From Tritrichomonas musculus (lineage: Eukaryota > Parabasalia > Tritrichomonadida > Tritrichomonadidae), in NCBI GenBank assembly GCA_039105265.1, contig JAPFFF010000003.1, positions 3,844,001 through 3,908,000 on the forward strand: a stretch of 64,000 bases of DNA. The letters are read 5' to 3'. Positions 20,460 to 30,800 of the stretch are shown one piece after another (the first letter of the stretch is position 1; the number at the start of each line of letters is the position of its first letter). A program made the position numbers and the translations under genes. The notes beneath the pieces are model-generated. The model made no database searches, was not told where the DNA came from, and worked only from the letters and a program-made list of their open reading frames with translations.

Positions 20460-21097
20460 ATGGTGGAAAAAGAATGTGATGTTTTATATAGTTTGTTTTT
20501 TGATTTCTAATATCAGAAGTTCTCATAATTGGCGATTCAGGAGCTGGAAAAAGTTGTCTTTTAGTTAGATTTACAGAAAATACTTTCAGTGACAATTATA
20601 TTTCTACCATCGGAGTTGATTTTAAAATTAAAACCATAGAAATGAATGGTAAAACGATCAAACTCCAGGTTTGGGATACAGCTGGTCAAGAAAGATTTAG
20701 AAATATTACAACATCGTATTATCGAGGCAGTAACGGTATAATTATTGTATATGACGTTACAGACAGAGCTTCTTTTGATCATGTCACCTTTTGGCTTAAA
20801 GAAATTGATCGTTTAGCATCAGCAGAAGTAGTAAAGATGATTGTTGGAAACAAGATTGACAAGAAAGAGGATAGAGTTGTCTCCAGGCAGGAAGGACAAA
20901 TGCTTGCAAAGCAATATAATGTTGGTTTCATTGAAACGTCTGCCTTCAGCGGAAGGAATGTTGATAAAATATTTTTAGAATTAACTCAATCGATGGAAGA
21001 TGTTCAAAACACAGTTGAACCTGAAGCTGTCGCTGCGAGCTCTGTTTCACTTCCTGTTGCTGCCACTAAACCTGTAGAAAGCAAAGGATGCTGCTAA
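20460..21097 (+). CDS. Rab-family small GTPase (Rab1/Rab8-like) with a 26-nt intron
   Basis: The GTPase regulates vesicle traffic by cycling between GDP and GTP on membranes. Exon 1 (20460-20490) encodes MVEKECDVLY; exon 2 (20517-21097) continues KVLIIGDSGAGKSCLL, the P-loop. Switch I and II are NYISTIGVDFKI and WDTAGQERFRN; base-recognition motifs are GNKIDKKED and ETSA. The C-terminus KGCC is a double-cysteine prenylation signal. The spliced protein has 203 aa, normal for a Rab. Without splicing, the upstream ATG frame meets a TAA within the intron, and the next ATG (20642) would lose the P-loop and switch I, so the intron is strongly supported. Switch I resembles Rab1/Rab8, but the subgroup is not certain. 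Confidence 0.92.
20491..20516 (+). other. 26-nt spliceosomal intron in the Rab gene
   Basis: The intron begins GTTTGT and ends CTAATATCAG. Removal joins TAT A to AA GTT, giving the expected Tyr-Lys-Val before the P-loop. The end resembles the fused branch-point and acceptor motif ACTAACACACAG known from Trichomonas vaginalis, and the length is close to the very short intron class reported for that genus. Confidence 0.87.
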
Positions 21098-21287
21098 AAT
21101 TATTATCCAAGATAATAATGTATTTCATAAATTTTAATGTTTTTAACTTTTCAATGGAAAAGCCTTACGTTATGGTTCAATAATATTATTATTTTCTAAA
21201 ATAAATCCAGTTTATATTTTTGATATTAATCATCAAAAAAAGTCAATAAAAGAATATGAGAAAAAAGTTTGAAGTAATAATTGTTCT

Positions 21288-24200
21288 TTATTGAACTTGA
21301 GTCTTCATCTTTATTTCCTTTGTAAGTGCTTGAAGTAAAGCTTCTTCAGAGCATTTTATAGTTAGAATAGTTGACTCTTTATCAGCTTTTAAGATAGCAA
21401 CAACTGGATGTCCTTCAGTTGTTTTTGATAAAATTTTCCTAACATGAATGTCGTCTGTTGAAATGATTGTACCTCGAGTTATGTTAACAATTGTTTGAAG
21501 TAATTCCTTTGGCTTTATTTGGGATGAAGAGAAATCAACAACTGATTCATTGGTTGCGTTTTGTTCAGATTCGGCTAAACTTGATTCGTTAGCGTTAATA
21601 AGGAAGAAAGATGGGAATATTCTAATAGAAGCTTCAAGTGTATCTGCACCTGTGCTTGATGGAATAAATGTTAATTTGGCGATATGTGGTTTAATGATTT
21701 CAGAAACGCCCAAATCAAATGTATACTGAGTATCACCACGTCCTGGAACTTCTGGAACTTGACAAGGCTCAGTTAAAAGTTGTAATGAATTATCGGTATT
21801 ATTTAGTTCAATGTTAATTGATTGGATTGCAACAGCGGTATCATTATGTACGTTTAATTCGATAGTTAATTTGTTTTGACCATTTGAAGATAGTTCTGGT
21901 GTAAATTCAAGAACGGTTACGTTGAACATTGAATTGCTTCCAATCATTTGTGCTCTAGCACCTTCAACAGGGCCAGTTATAGGTGATGATTGTGGATTTT
22001 GTCCCTGTGGGTTTTGCTGATTTTCACCACTTTTGCCTTGAATGCGTCTTCTTCTTAATGTTGGTTTCTTTTCAACATTATTTTCTGGTGTTTCAGCTGT
22101 GCTTGCTGGTGTTGAAGATTTCTTACGTTTAATAACTTTTCCACTATGTGATTTTTGTGATGCTTCTAATGCCTTCTTCTTTTGTTGAAGTGATTGATCG
22201 TATGGGATTTGTTGTGGTTGGTTGACACGAGCTTCTGTTTCAGCAACTGTTTCAGTGAGATCGACAGATGCGAGAGCGTTTGATAATGGATCAGCTGGCT
22301 TTCCACTAGATTTAGATTGATCAAATTGATTTTGTCCTGGTAAAATTTTGTTATGTGCTTTGAGAATAACAACTTTTTCATTTGTTTGCTTTTGGTGAGC
22401 AACTTTCTTAACTCGCTTTCGTCCTGTTTTTGAAGATTTGACAATTCCATCAAGAAGGTTGGAATCAACACTTTCGTTAATTGTTCCCATTTCGAGTGTT
22501 TCTTTTTGAAGTTGAGCAAATAATTCGCATGGTTGATTAAGTTCTTCTGGAACAGGAATAGGCTCTGGTTCTTCTTCTTCATCTACTGGAGTTAACCGTT
22601 TATTCAATTCGTTAAATGTCTGGCGGCTAGCTTCAATATTTTCACTTTCCTCTTCTTTGAGAATCTTGATAATATTAGAAGTTAATGATGCAACATCTTG
22701 AACTTCAGCATATTGCGATGTAGCAAATATTTGAAGTTTTGCATTGAAAATTTCTTCAAGCCGTAAGCGATCTTCATTCGATTTGCTCTTGAGGAATAGT
22801 TTAAATGCAGTAGAAATGCAAGAGCTCTGTACTCTTTCGCTCATTTGTACAACTTGAGGATGAAGAACGGATTCGAAATAATCACTATTTTCAGAATAAT
22901 CGCCAACTATATGAGATGCTGCTAATAAAAGCTTTGATTCATTTTTATAACGAGTATCAGCAAAAAGTTTTGATAATTCTTGAACAAGTAGAGGTCGTGT
23001 AACAGGAACACGAAGAGCTAAATCAAGAAACTGGTCTGCAATCAAATCATAGGTTGACAAGCCGCCTTCATCAATAAAGTCCATCAAAACATTGATATAC
23101 CAATCGAAATCAGAAATAAGAGCATAATCTGCTTTTGAGCATATTTCAATAATACGAGTAACAATTTGATTTTTGAAATGTTGATTCTTTGATTCTTTGA
23201 AGTGCATAAACATTTTAGCGACGATTCCATCAATTGTTTTTGAGTTTGCAAGAGCTGCAAGAAGGTCAAGAGCCATTAAACGAGTCTCTTCATCTTCACT
23301 ATCAAGGCATTGAGTAATAAGTTCTTTGTGTTGGGACACAAGTTTTGGCTGAATTTGCATTAATTTGATGAATAAAGTAAGGCACAAGAATCGGAGATTC
23401 ACATCTTGATGTTCAAGAAATGCCTGCATGCGTTGTGAAGCATATGTTAATAAAACAGTATTGGTAATTGGAATTTCAATAATTGAACGAACGCATTCAA
23501 ACAAAAGAGTAATTGATGATGTTGTATCTAGAATGTTGGTAAATGGAGTGATAAGTTTTTTAGGAAGACGAGGTTCTGCTTTGCAAAGCATTTTTAGAAT
23601 TGTAATTAGCCTTAATGTAACCCAATTTGAAGTTGAATTGAGAAGCATCTTGTGAAGAGTAGGAATGAGAGGAACAAAATTAGATGGATTATGTTGGCAG
23701 AGTTCTGAAATAACTGTTAATGCAGCAAAAACTACAGATGGATCATCATCATCAAGTTTTCCACGTAACGTGACAAATCCTGGTTTAAGGGCATCTGGAT
23801 GCCTAAGACAAATGTGATAAAATGTCATAATTGCTTTTTGTCTGATATATGGTTTTGCAGATGTCATCAAGGAAATAACATCATGAGCAATTCCAGAAGC
23901 AAGAGAAGATGTAAGGTATGGTGGAAGAGATGTCAAAACGCATGATGTCAAAAGTGTATTGACTGATGTTAAGTCGCGTTGGATTCGATTTGTTGCCATT
24001 AAAACGACATCAGAATTTGAATTCCACATTTGAGCTGCTGCAGTATATGCAATTCGCTTTGCTGAGTAATCTTCAAGGGTCATTACTTCGAGAACTGTGA
24101 AATCGCCCCATGTTGTATCATAACCAAGCATATTAATAAAGACCATTTGTTGGACTGTATTAGCATTTTCTTCATTGGTGTATGTTCTTGCTTCTTCTTG

Positions 24201-24398
24201 TATTGACGATATTATATTGACCATATATTGTTCTTCTGTCCCATTTGCTTTAGCGTTTAGATAATTACGGATTAAATCGTTGAGGTTTCTTGCGGTTAAT
24301 TTTCGGATTGCTTCTTTAGGAATTACTTGGGTGTTTTGAATTGCGGTTGTGATGTTTTTGAAAGTAGACTTAACCTTAGCAAATTTCTGCGAAGACAT
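21288..24398 (-). CDS. AP-3 adaptor complex delta subunit
   Basis: Delta adaptin is a large subunit of the AP-3 coat, which sorts cargo from endosomes or Golgi to lysosome-related compartments. The first 600 residues are an adaptin trunk of HEAT-like repeats. IRQKAIMTFYHICLRHPDAL and the block NWVTLRLITILKMLCKAEPR with LPKKLITPFTNILDTTSSIT fit delta rather than gamma or alpha adaptin. Residues about 640-830 are a charged, Gln/Lys-rich hinge with basic patches. The last 200 residues look like a beta-rich ear domain (NKLTIELNVHNDTAVAIQSI). At 1036 aa it is close to animal delta adaptin. It lies near the Rab gene, convergent with it, which is probably coincidence. Confidence 0.9.
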   Translation of the reverse strand: MSSQKFAKVKSTFKNITTAIQNTQVIPKEAIRKLTARNLNDLIRNYLNAKANGTEEQYMVNIISSIQEEARTYTNEENANTVQQMVFINMLGYDTTWGDFTVLEVMTLEDYSAKRIAYTAAAQMWNSNSDVVLMATNRIQRDLTSVNTLLTSCVLTSLPPYLTSSLASGIAHDVISLMTSAKPYIRQKAIMTFYHICLRHPDALKPGFVTLRGKLDDDDPSVVFAALTVISELCQHNPSNFVPLIPTLHKMLLNSTSNWVTLRLITILKMLCKAEPRLPKKLITPFTNILDTTSSITLLFECVRSIIEIPITNTVLLTYASQRMQAFLEHQDVNLRFLCLTLFIKLMQIQPKLVSQHKELITQCLDSEDEETRLMALDLLAALANSKTIDGIVAKMFMHFKESKNQHFKNQIVTRIIEICSKADYALISDFDWYINVLMDFIDEGGLSTYDLIADQFLDLALRVPVTRPLLVQELSKLFADTRYKNESKLLLAASHIVGDYSENSDYFESVLHPQVVQMSERVQSSCISTAFKLFLKSKSNEDRLRLEEIFNAKLQIFATSQYAEVQDVASLTSNIIKILKEEESENIEASRQTFNELNKRLTPVDEEEEPEPIPVPEELNQPCELFAQLQKETLEMGTINESVDSNLLDGIVKSSKTGRKRVKKVAHQKQTNEKVVILKAHNKILPGQNQFDQSKSSGKPADPLSNALASVDLTETVAETEARVNQPQQIPYDQSLQQKKKALEASQKSHSGKVIKRKKSSTPASTAETPENNVEKKPTLRRRRIQGKSGENQQNPQGQNPQSSPITGPVEGARAQMIGSNSMFNVTVLEFTPELSSNGQNKLTIELNVHNDTAVAIQSINIELNNTDNSLQLLTEPCQVPEVPGRGDTQYTFDLGVSEIIKPHIAKLTFIPSSTGADTLEASIRIFPSFFLINANESSLAESEQNATNESVVDFSSSQIKPKELLQTIVNITRGTIISTDDIHVRKILSKTTEGHPVVAILKADKESTILTIKCSEEALLQALTKEIKMKTQVQ

Positions 24399-24898
24399 TT
24401 TCTTTATATTATACTTTTGAGAAAGTTTTTATCGTAATGAAATATTGATTCATACAAATCTTCTCAAAAAGTTAACTGAAAATTAAATTTTTCAATAATG
24501 TAGGTTAATTTATTTCTATAATCATTTATTTGAAATATTGTGATTAAAATAATCGTTGAAAATTGATTTACTTTTATAGATATTAAAAGATTTATGCATT
24601 GAACGGTTAATTGGATGATATATATTGGTATTACTGAAGAGCATATTGATTCAAAATTTGAATTTCAAATTAAATTATCATTTTATCATTCCATCAAGTT
24701 TTAAATTTTCAATGATATATTTGGCATTGACTTAAATTATGTATAAAAGGAATATATGAATAGGAAATTTTTAATTATATGGAAAGCGTATTTAAAAAAG
24801 AAATTAAAATTTTTGTTCATATTAGAATGTAGATTACAAATTATAAATATATATTCTTTTTTTTTTTGTCATTGATATGAATGAGAAACAAGAAAGAA
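24399..24898. other. upstream region of the AP-3 delta gene
   Basis: Half a kilobase of AT-rich DNA. On the minus strand AACTTTCTCAAAAG lies within 35 bases of the AP-3 start, and CTCAAAAAGTTA (plus strand) lies near 24466. Both resemble the motif seen upstream of other genes here. Confidence 0.4.
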
Positions 24899-25909
24899 TT
24901 AGCTCAATCCAACAACGCATTTAACTGCAAAATGGTCTGATAATTCGGTGTACGGTTGATTCGAAATTTCCATTTTTTCAATAGTAGATGCAAAGTTTTT
25001 CACTCTGTTATCATCCTTTGATTCATAAACAAAAATGTAATCAATAGTTTTTGGAATATTATTATCCCGATCAGGTGTTTGAACGTTATTGTCGCCATTT
25101 CCATTTGCTATTTTTGCTTCTTGATGTCCCATCGTTTGAAATGTATCATTAATTTTGTAATTGGGTAATTGAAGACCTTCAATCATTTTATTGTATTCTT
25201 TATTTGAATCATTTTCAATATTCATATCGCCAAGAAGGAAAGTTGGTGCAGTGTCATTTGAAACATGCTTCATCATTAAGAAATGAATATCTTTAACTTG
25301 GTTAACTCTAATGTTAAAGTCTTTTTCCGTAACAACTTCGTAAGAAGCTTGAAGGTGAGTTGCAAAAACATTAATATGTTGTTTTTGACTAATCTGGATT
25401 TTTGCAAAAACGCAACCTTTCATTGCAAACTGATCAAATGAACAGCCATCTTTATAACTTATACTATCTGTTTCAATAATTGGGTATTTAGAAAGTATCA
25501 TAACGCCAGAATCTATAACAAATTTTGATAAAATTGGTACTGGCTTATTTGTTGCAATGTATTTAAATCCCTTATTTTGCATATTAGTTATAAAACTACT
25601 GGCAACATTTGATCCAAAGTGGAATGATTCATTTAAACATACAATATCGAACTCATCTAATCTCTCGCTCAAAAAGTTTGAGCGCTCGCGAACATATTCT
25701 ATTGTGCCTAAATGAAGGAGCCATGGCCTCCAAAAACAGTTATACTGAAGAAGTTTTATGGTTTGAGTTTCTTCAGGTAAATCTGTCGCGTTATAAGTAT
25801 AAGAATTATTATATGCTTTGAAAGAAAAGTACTGAATTCCTTTTAAAAGGCAAAAGACGATTGCAGTGATAGCAATTCCAAGAATTCCAAGCCCAATGAT
25901 TGATATCAT
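24899..25909 (-). CDS. membrane-anchored neutral-sphingomyelinase-like phosphodiesterase (EEP superfamily)
   Basis: The first 30 residues after the ATG at 25909 are a hydrophobic anchor (IIGLGILGIAITAIVFCLLK). The rest is an endonuclease/exonuclease/phosphatase fold. Metal and catalytic motifs in order: LLQYNCFW, IVCLNES (metal-binding Glu), DSGVMILSKYPI, FATHLQA, LLGDMN (Asp and Asn), TIDYIF and the final LSDHFAV (catalytic Asp-His). This set fits neutral sphingomyelinase-type enzymes that cleave sphingomyelin or related phospholipids to ceramide and phosphocholine; a phosphoinositide or other phosphodiester substrate is not excluded. Predicted length is 336 aa. The frame extends 24 bases upstream to a GTG, which I did not use. 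Confidence 0.82.
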   Translation of the reverse strand: MISIIGLGILGIAITAIVFCLLKGIQYFSFKAYNNSYTYNATDLPEETQTIKLLQYNCFWRPWLLHLGTIEYVRERSNFLSERLDEFDIVCLNESFHFGSNVASSFITNMQNKGFKYIATNKPVPILSKFVIDSGVMILSKYPIIETDSISYKDGCSFDQFAMKGCVFAKIQISQKQHINVFATHLQASYEVVTEKDFNIRVNQVKDIHFLMMKHVSNDTAPTFLLGDMNIENDSNKEYNKMIEGLQLPNYKINDTFQTMGHQEAKIANGNGDNNVQTPDRDNNIPKTIDYIFVYESKDDNRVKNFASTIEKMEISNQPYTELSDHFAVKCVVGLS

Positions 25910-25927
25910 TGATAGATTTATTAATAA

Positions 25928-26015
25928 AAACACTCAAAATTTTTGAACGAATAAGCTATTTTCATAAAGTTTGTAGAAACACTCAAAATTTTTGAACGAA
26001 TAAGCTATTTTCATA
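25928..26015. repeat. perfect 39-bp direct repeat in a divergent promoter
   Basis: Bases 25928-25966 are repeated without change at 25977-26015, a 49-bp period. The unit includes ACTCAAAATTTTTGAACG, similar to the A-rich motif near other starts. It lies immediately upstream of the sphingomyelinase-like gene and about 200 bp from the divergent RRM gene. Confidence 0.85.
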
Positions 26016-26212
26016 TAATTTATTAATTTCGAATCAATAAAATCAAATTTATCCTTTAAAGTTATATAAAATTAATACAGTTATTTTAATGCAAAGAAAA
26101 CAAATAATTATAGAAAATAAAATTTAGTTTTTAAAGAGATATTTTAAAAAAATGTTGATATATAGAGAAAAAATTTTGCATAACTTGTCATCTATACAAA
26201 TTTAAAATTGAT

Positions 26213-27211
26213 ATGTCCAATCCAGCAGGGAATCGCACTGCAATTTGTGTAAAGCAGCTTGACCCTGAATGGAATGATATTTGGATACGGCAAAAATTTG
26301 CTGAATTTGGAACTATTGTTAGTTTGGAAGTGCCAATTCATAGAAATGGTACGCGTAAAGGACTAGCATTCATCCAATATTCTAAACCTGAAGAAGCTAA
26401 GAATGCTATTGTTGCCCTTAATGATAAGAAACTTGAAGGGAGAACGATTGGTGTTGAACGAATGCTATCTACTTTTGGTCTTATACAAAATAAAATATAT
26501 CCAAGTGATTCAGATGAATCTGCTGAAGAAGAAATTCTTGATGACGATGCTGCATATATTAAATATCCTCGTCGTGATCTGACCAAAGCAACAGATGGAA
26601 TCCGGCGTCCTGAGACGCCACCCACCCCTCCTCCATCTCCTCCTCCTATTCCTCCGCCAATAGATGCTCTTATTCAAAATGAAAAAGAAAAAGAAAAAGA
26701 AAGAGAGAGAGAAAAAGAAAAAGAAAAATCAAAATCCTCCTCATCCCGTGAATCCCGAGAAAATGAAAAGAGAAGAGAAGAAAGGGATAAGGATCATGAT
26801 GACAGAAAATCGAGAGATAGAGAGAAAGAGAGAAAGAAGAGAAAGGACAGAGATCATGATAGGGATAGAGACAGAGACAGAGAACGTGACAGAGACAGAG
26901 ACAGAGAACGTGACAGAGACAAAGACAGAGAACGTGACAGAGACAAAGACAGAGAACGTGACAGGGACAAAGACAGAGATCGTGATAGAGACAGAGATAG
27001 AGAGCGTGATAGAGACAGAGATAGAGAGCGTGATAGAGATAGAGACAGAGAACGTGACAGGAGCAGTGATAAAGAAAGAAGCCGTGACAAAGATAGAGAA
27101 AGAGATAAAAGGCATGAAAGAGATCGGGAAAGCGAGAGATCAAATTCCCCTTCAAGATATGTTCGATCTAATAGAGATTCAGAATCAAAACATCGCCATC
27201 ATAAGCATTAA
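26213..27211 (+). CDS. RRM protein with long RD/RE-repeat tail
   Basis: One RNA recognition motif occupies residues 8-88, with RNP2 ICVKQL and RNP1 KGLAFIQY. A proline stretch follows (PPTPPPSPPPIPPP), then about 170 residues of alternating Arg/Lys with Asp/Glu and scattered Ser, ending in an SR-like tail. RD/RE-rich tails of this kind occur in spliceosome-associated proteins such as U1-70K and RBM25, so a role in pre-mRNA processing or splicing is likely; the exact orthologue is not clear from the RRM. The RD part is encoded by a tandem GACAGAGACAGAGAACGT-like minisatellite (about 26860-27060), which gives false open frames on the other strand. ATG at 26213, preceded by TTGTCATCTATAC, an initiator-like site. 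Confidence 0.88.
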   Translation: MSNPAGNRTAICVKQLDPEWNDIWIRQKFAEFGTIVSLEVPIHRNGTRKGLAFIQYSKPEEAKNAIVALNDKKLEGRTIGVERMLSTFGLIQNKIYPSDSDESAEEEILDDDAAYIKYPRRDLTKATDGIRRPETPPTPPPSPPPIPPPIDALIQNEKEKEKEREREKEKEKSKSSSSRESRENEKRREERDKDHDDRKSRDREKERKKRKDRDHDRDRDRDRERDRDRDRERDRDKDRERDRDKDRERDRDKDRDRDRDRDRERDRDRDRERDRDRDRERDRSSDKERSRDKDRERDKRHERDRESERSNSPSRYVRSNRDSESKHRHHKH

Positions 27212-27844
27212 TGAAATTTTTATATTATAATTTTGTATGAGCAAAAACTGTGTTAAGTTATATTACATAAATATTTCATTTGTAAAAAAAATAACAATTC
27301 GAATTTTATTATGATCTAAATTTCGACTCAGTAGACTCCTCCCTCTATTATTAATGCTAATTTACAAAACTAAAAATAGATTTGAAATGTAAAATACAAT
27401 AATTATTTTATTATAATATATGTAAACAGGAATAACAAATCGATATATGAAGTTGATGAAGAAATTGCAAAAATTCAAGACTGAGTTTTCATTAAACTAT
27501 TATCTTTTTTTATTTTCTAGAAAACTCATAGAATTTGCGAGATTATTCAAAGAGATTATGACGTTATTAATTAAAAAAGGATCTGAAATTGAAATTTTTC
27601 AATGCAATCATATAAATTTCTTTTATTTTATTCAAAAAAAAAAAAAAATTGAATAGTTTGAAGAAAACTTTAAAAACATCAAAAGTAATTTAGTATTATG
27701 ATAGAATAAATAAGAATAGCTAAATCGGTTAAAAAAAATGGTCATGAAAGAACTTTTTAATATAGAAATGTAAAATATGATTAAATTCGGAGTAATCAAT
27801 TGAATTCACCATTACGAAAAAAAAAATCATATCATTTTCTGATC
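27212..27844. other. intergenic region upstream of the Patched-like gene
   Basis: AT-rich with A runs near 27640-27655. A 69-codon frame at 27447 is low-complexity and unsupported. AATTCACCATTACG lies about 40 bases before the next start and resembles an initiator. Confidence 0.4.
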
Positions 27845-30800
27845 ATGTTCGATTCTCTCAGCAAAATCAGGCACGTTCATGACCCAAACAAGATCAAGCT
27901 CTGGGCATGGATGCGTCATTATACGTCTTTTATCTACAAGCATCCTCTTGTTCCTATTTTTACCTCTGTTATCACGACTATAGCTTTTTTCTGTTGGCTA
28001 TTTTTTGTTTATGGAATTGCTCCAGGTTGTAACGTGAACTATTACAGATGGTCTGGTGACGATATTACTAAGCGCTGGGATTCTTACGTTGGAGCCTCAA
28101 AAACTACATATGGATCACTTTTAGGAATGCTTGGTGATACGATTACACTTCCAAAACAATTTCAACTTACACAAATGGGATGTCTTATTTATGAACGGGT
28201 AGGAAAGAATATATTAGAAGCAGAAAGTTTAAGAGAAATTTGGAAAATGGAAGATGAAATGCATCAAACGCCAGGATGGTCTGATTTTTGTTTCAAAGTT
28301 CCTATGGATGGGCTTCCTAATTTTATTCAAAATTTAATCAGACAAATAATTGATTCAATGAAAGATGTTCTCTCAGCGCTCGAAGAAGACACAAAGTGTA
28401 TTGCTTTTAAATCAATTATTACGGAATTTAAAAATCATATGACAAACGATTTGAACATGACAAACCCACAGCCAGAAGATTTGACTGACGAGCTTATTTA
28501 TAATTTCATTAGAGGAGTTGATGACCAAGGTAGAATCCGCGAAGATCGAATAATTCAAACATATGTAGGAACAGATTATGATAATGAAACAATGTCATCA
28601 ACAAGAGTTCGTTCTATGTTTCCTTTTGGTCTTCCACTTAAAGGATATCGTAATAAATCTGACCGAGAAAAAGAACAAACCTCAAAACTTGGTAAATGGC
28701 AAATTGATTTCCTCAAGCCAATGAAAAAAATGCAAAAATCCCCTAGAAAAGGTGTTATCCCATATGCAGGTTTCCCATTTGAAGTTATTTATGAAACTTC
28801 AGAGGTTATTTTACAGCAAGTTTGGTGGCTTGTTGGCTCTTTCGCATTTTTATTCGTATATTCTGTTTTCTTAATGGATTCATACTTTGTTGCGATTTTT
28901 GGTGCAATCGGTGTTTTCCTTTCAATTCCATGCGCACTTCTTGTTCAGAATGCAATTTTCACAATTCATTATATTGATGTTATTGATGTTATTGCTTTGT
29001 TCTTAATTTGCGGTATCGGTGCAGATTGTTTGTTTATTATATTTGAACTTTTCAAACAAGCCTCAACAGTTTATGGTGACAACAACAAAAGGCGCCTTGC
29101 ATATGCCGCTCAGAGAGGTCTTACAGCACTTGGAACCTCAATTTCAACATCTGGAGTTTCTTTCCTTGCTCTTTGTACGTCAGGAGTTCGTATTATGAAT
29201 TTCTTTGGTATTTTCAGTTTTCTCTTATTGTTCTTTACTTTTGTTTTCTCTTTCACTTATTATCTTGGAATTATCGCACTTTGGGCCAGATATTGGGAAA
29301 AGAACAAAGGCTTATGTTATTGTTGCAAGAAGAAGAAGAGAGAAGAAAATGATGGCAACGCAGAAGATACAAATATGCTCAATACTACTGGGATTTCAGC
29401 TCAAAATTCAATGATTTATACAGATACATCAGAATCTTCAACAAGTACAAGAGATGAAATTGTTATTGACTATCCAAAGAAAGGAATTTTTGACTTTCTG
29501 ACCAAGAAACCAGATTTTAAAGTTGATGCTGCTGGTTATAATATTGAAAAATACAATTGGTATGAAAAATTCTTCTATAATTATATGTCACCTATTGTTT
29601 ATTTCTATAGACTTCCTATTGTTGTTTTAACTTTGGGAGCAGCTGCGGTTTTTGGTTATTTCGCCTTCCAAATGAAATCTAAAAGTGAACTTCAATTCTT
29701 TACTGACTTTCACCCTCTTCAAAGAGCTTATACTCTTGCTCTTAATGGATTTTCAACTGCATTAAATGATTTTTCATTTGTATATGTTTGGGGTGTTGAC
29801 GAAAACCCTGTCGTTAAACTTAAGGATAAACTTACAATCGATAACTATGGGTCATGTACATTTCATGAATTCAATATTACTGATCCTTTAGTCCAGAGGC
29901 ATCTCAATGATACCTGGGACTTAATTCTGTCAAAAGAATTCATCGACAAAGCTACTACAGAAACATTTGGTGTCAGTCCATGGAAATTATGGGAGCCCAT
30001 AACAAACTTTGAATCATACCTCGAGCACAGCCCATATTTGAAACCATTAGTTAATATATTATTTGAATATTTAGATATTCCAGAGCCACCTGATTCAATG
30101 GACTATATCAATCCTGATCAATATAGCCTTTATAACTTTATTTGGCAAGCAATTCTTAGTGAGCTTGCTTATCAAGAACCTGATAGTTATGTTCCTGGTA
30201 CATTAAAAGCAAATACCGTTGGATTTTCACTTGATGACTATTCACTTCAATATATCGGAATGAAGGCTAACATGTTCATTCCTAAGGAAATTACCATTGA
30301 ATCAATGCATGAACTTTATGATAAGGCAATTGCCCTTGAGAGTGAGATCCAAGAAAATGCAAGAAGATTGGGAATTCCAGAATTCAAAGGTTGGATGACA
30401 AGTTTTGCATGGTTGAACATGGTTACCGAAGAAATGTTACCTAAGCAAGTAGTTAAAGATGTCGGTTATGCATTTGGGTTTTGTGCAGTAGTTATTCTTA
30501 TTTCAACTTTTTCGGTATTGTATACTTTATATGTTCTGATATCTATGGTATCAACAATATTCTTCATAATGGGAATTTTGTACTTCACTGGATGGAAAAT
30601 CGGAACGAATGAAGCAATTATGATTTCAATATCGTCTGGATTTTGTGCAGACTTTATCATTCAACCAATGCTTGCAATTTCCCATGATTTTTCGCCAAGA
30701 TCTTTATTCGGAAAGATTCAAGCATCACTGACCACTTTCTGTACACCTGTGTCAAGTGCACTTATCACTACTCTTGTTGCGGCTTGTTTCCTTTATCCAT

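Noticed and set aside
26670-27230. Antisense and alternate frames over the RD-repeat region (Leu/Ser- and Thr/Glu-repeats)
   Set aside because: Shadows of the tandem repeat that encodes the RD/RE tail.
27447-27656. 69-codon frame before the Patched-like gene
   Set aside because: Phe/Lys/Ile-rich noise ending in an A run, no conserved feature.
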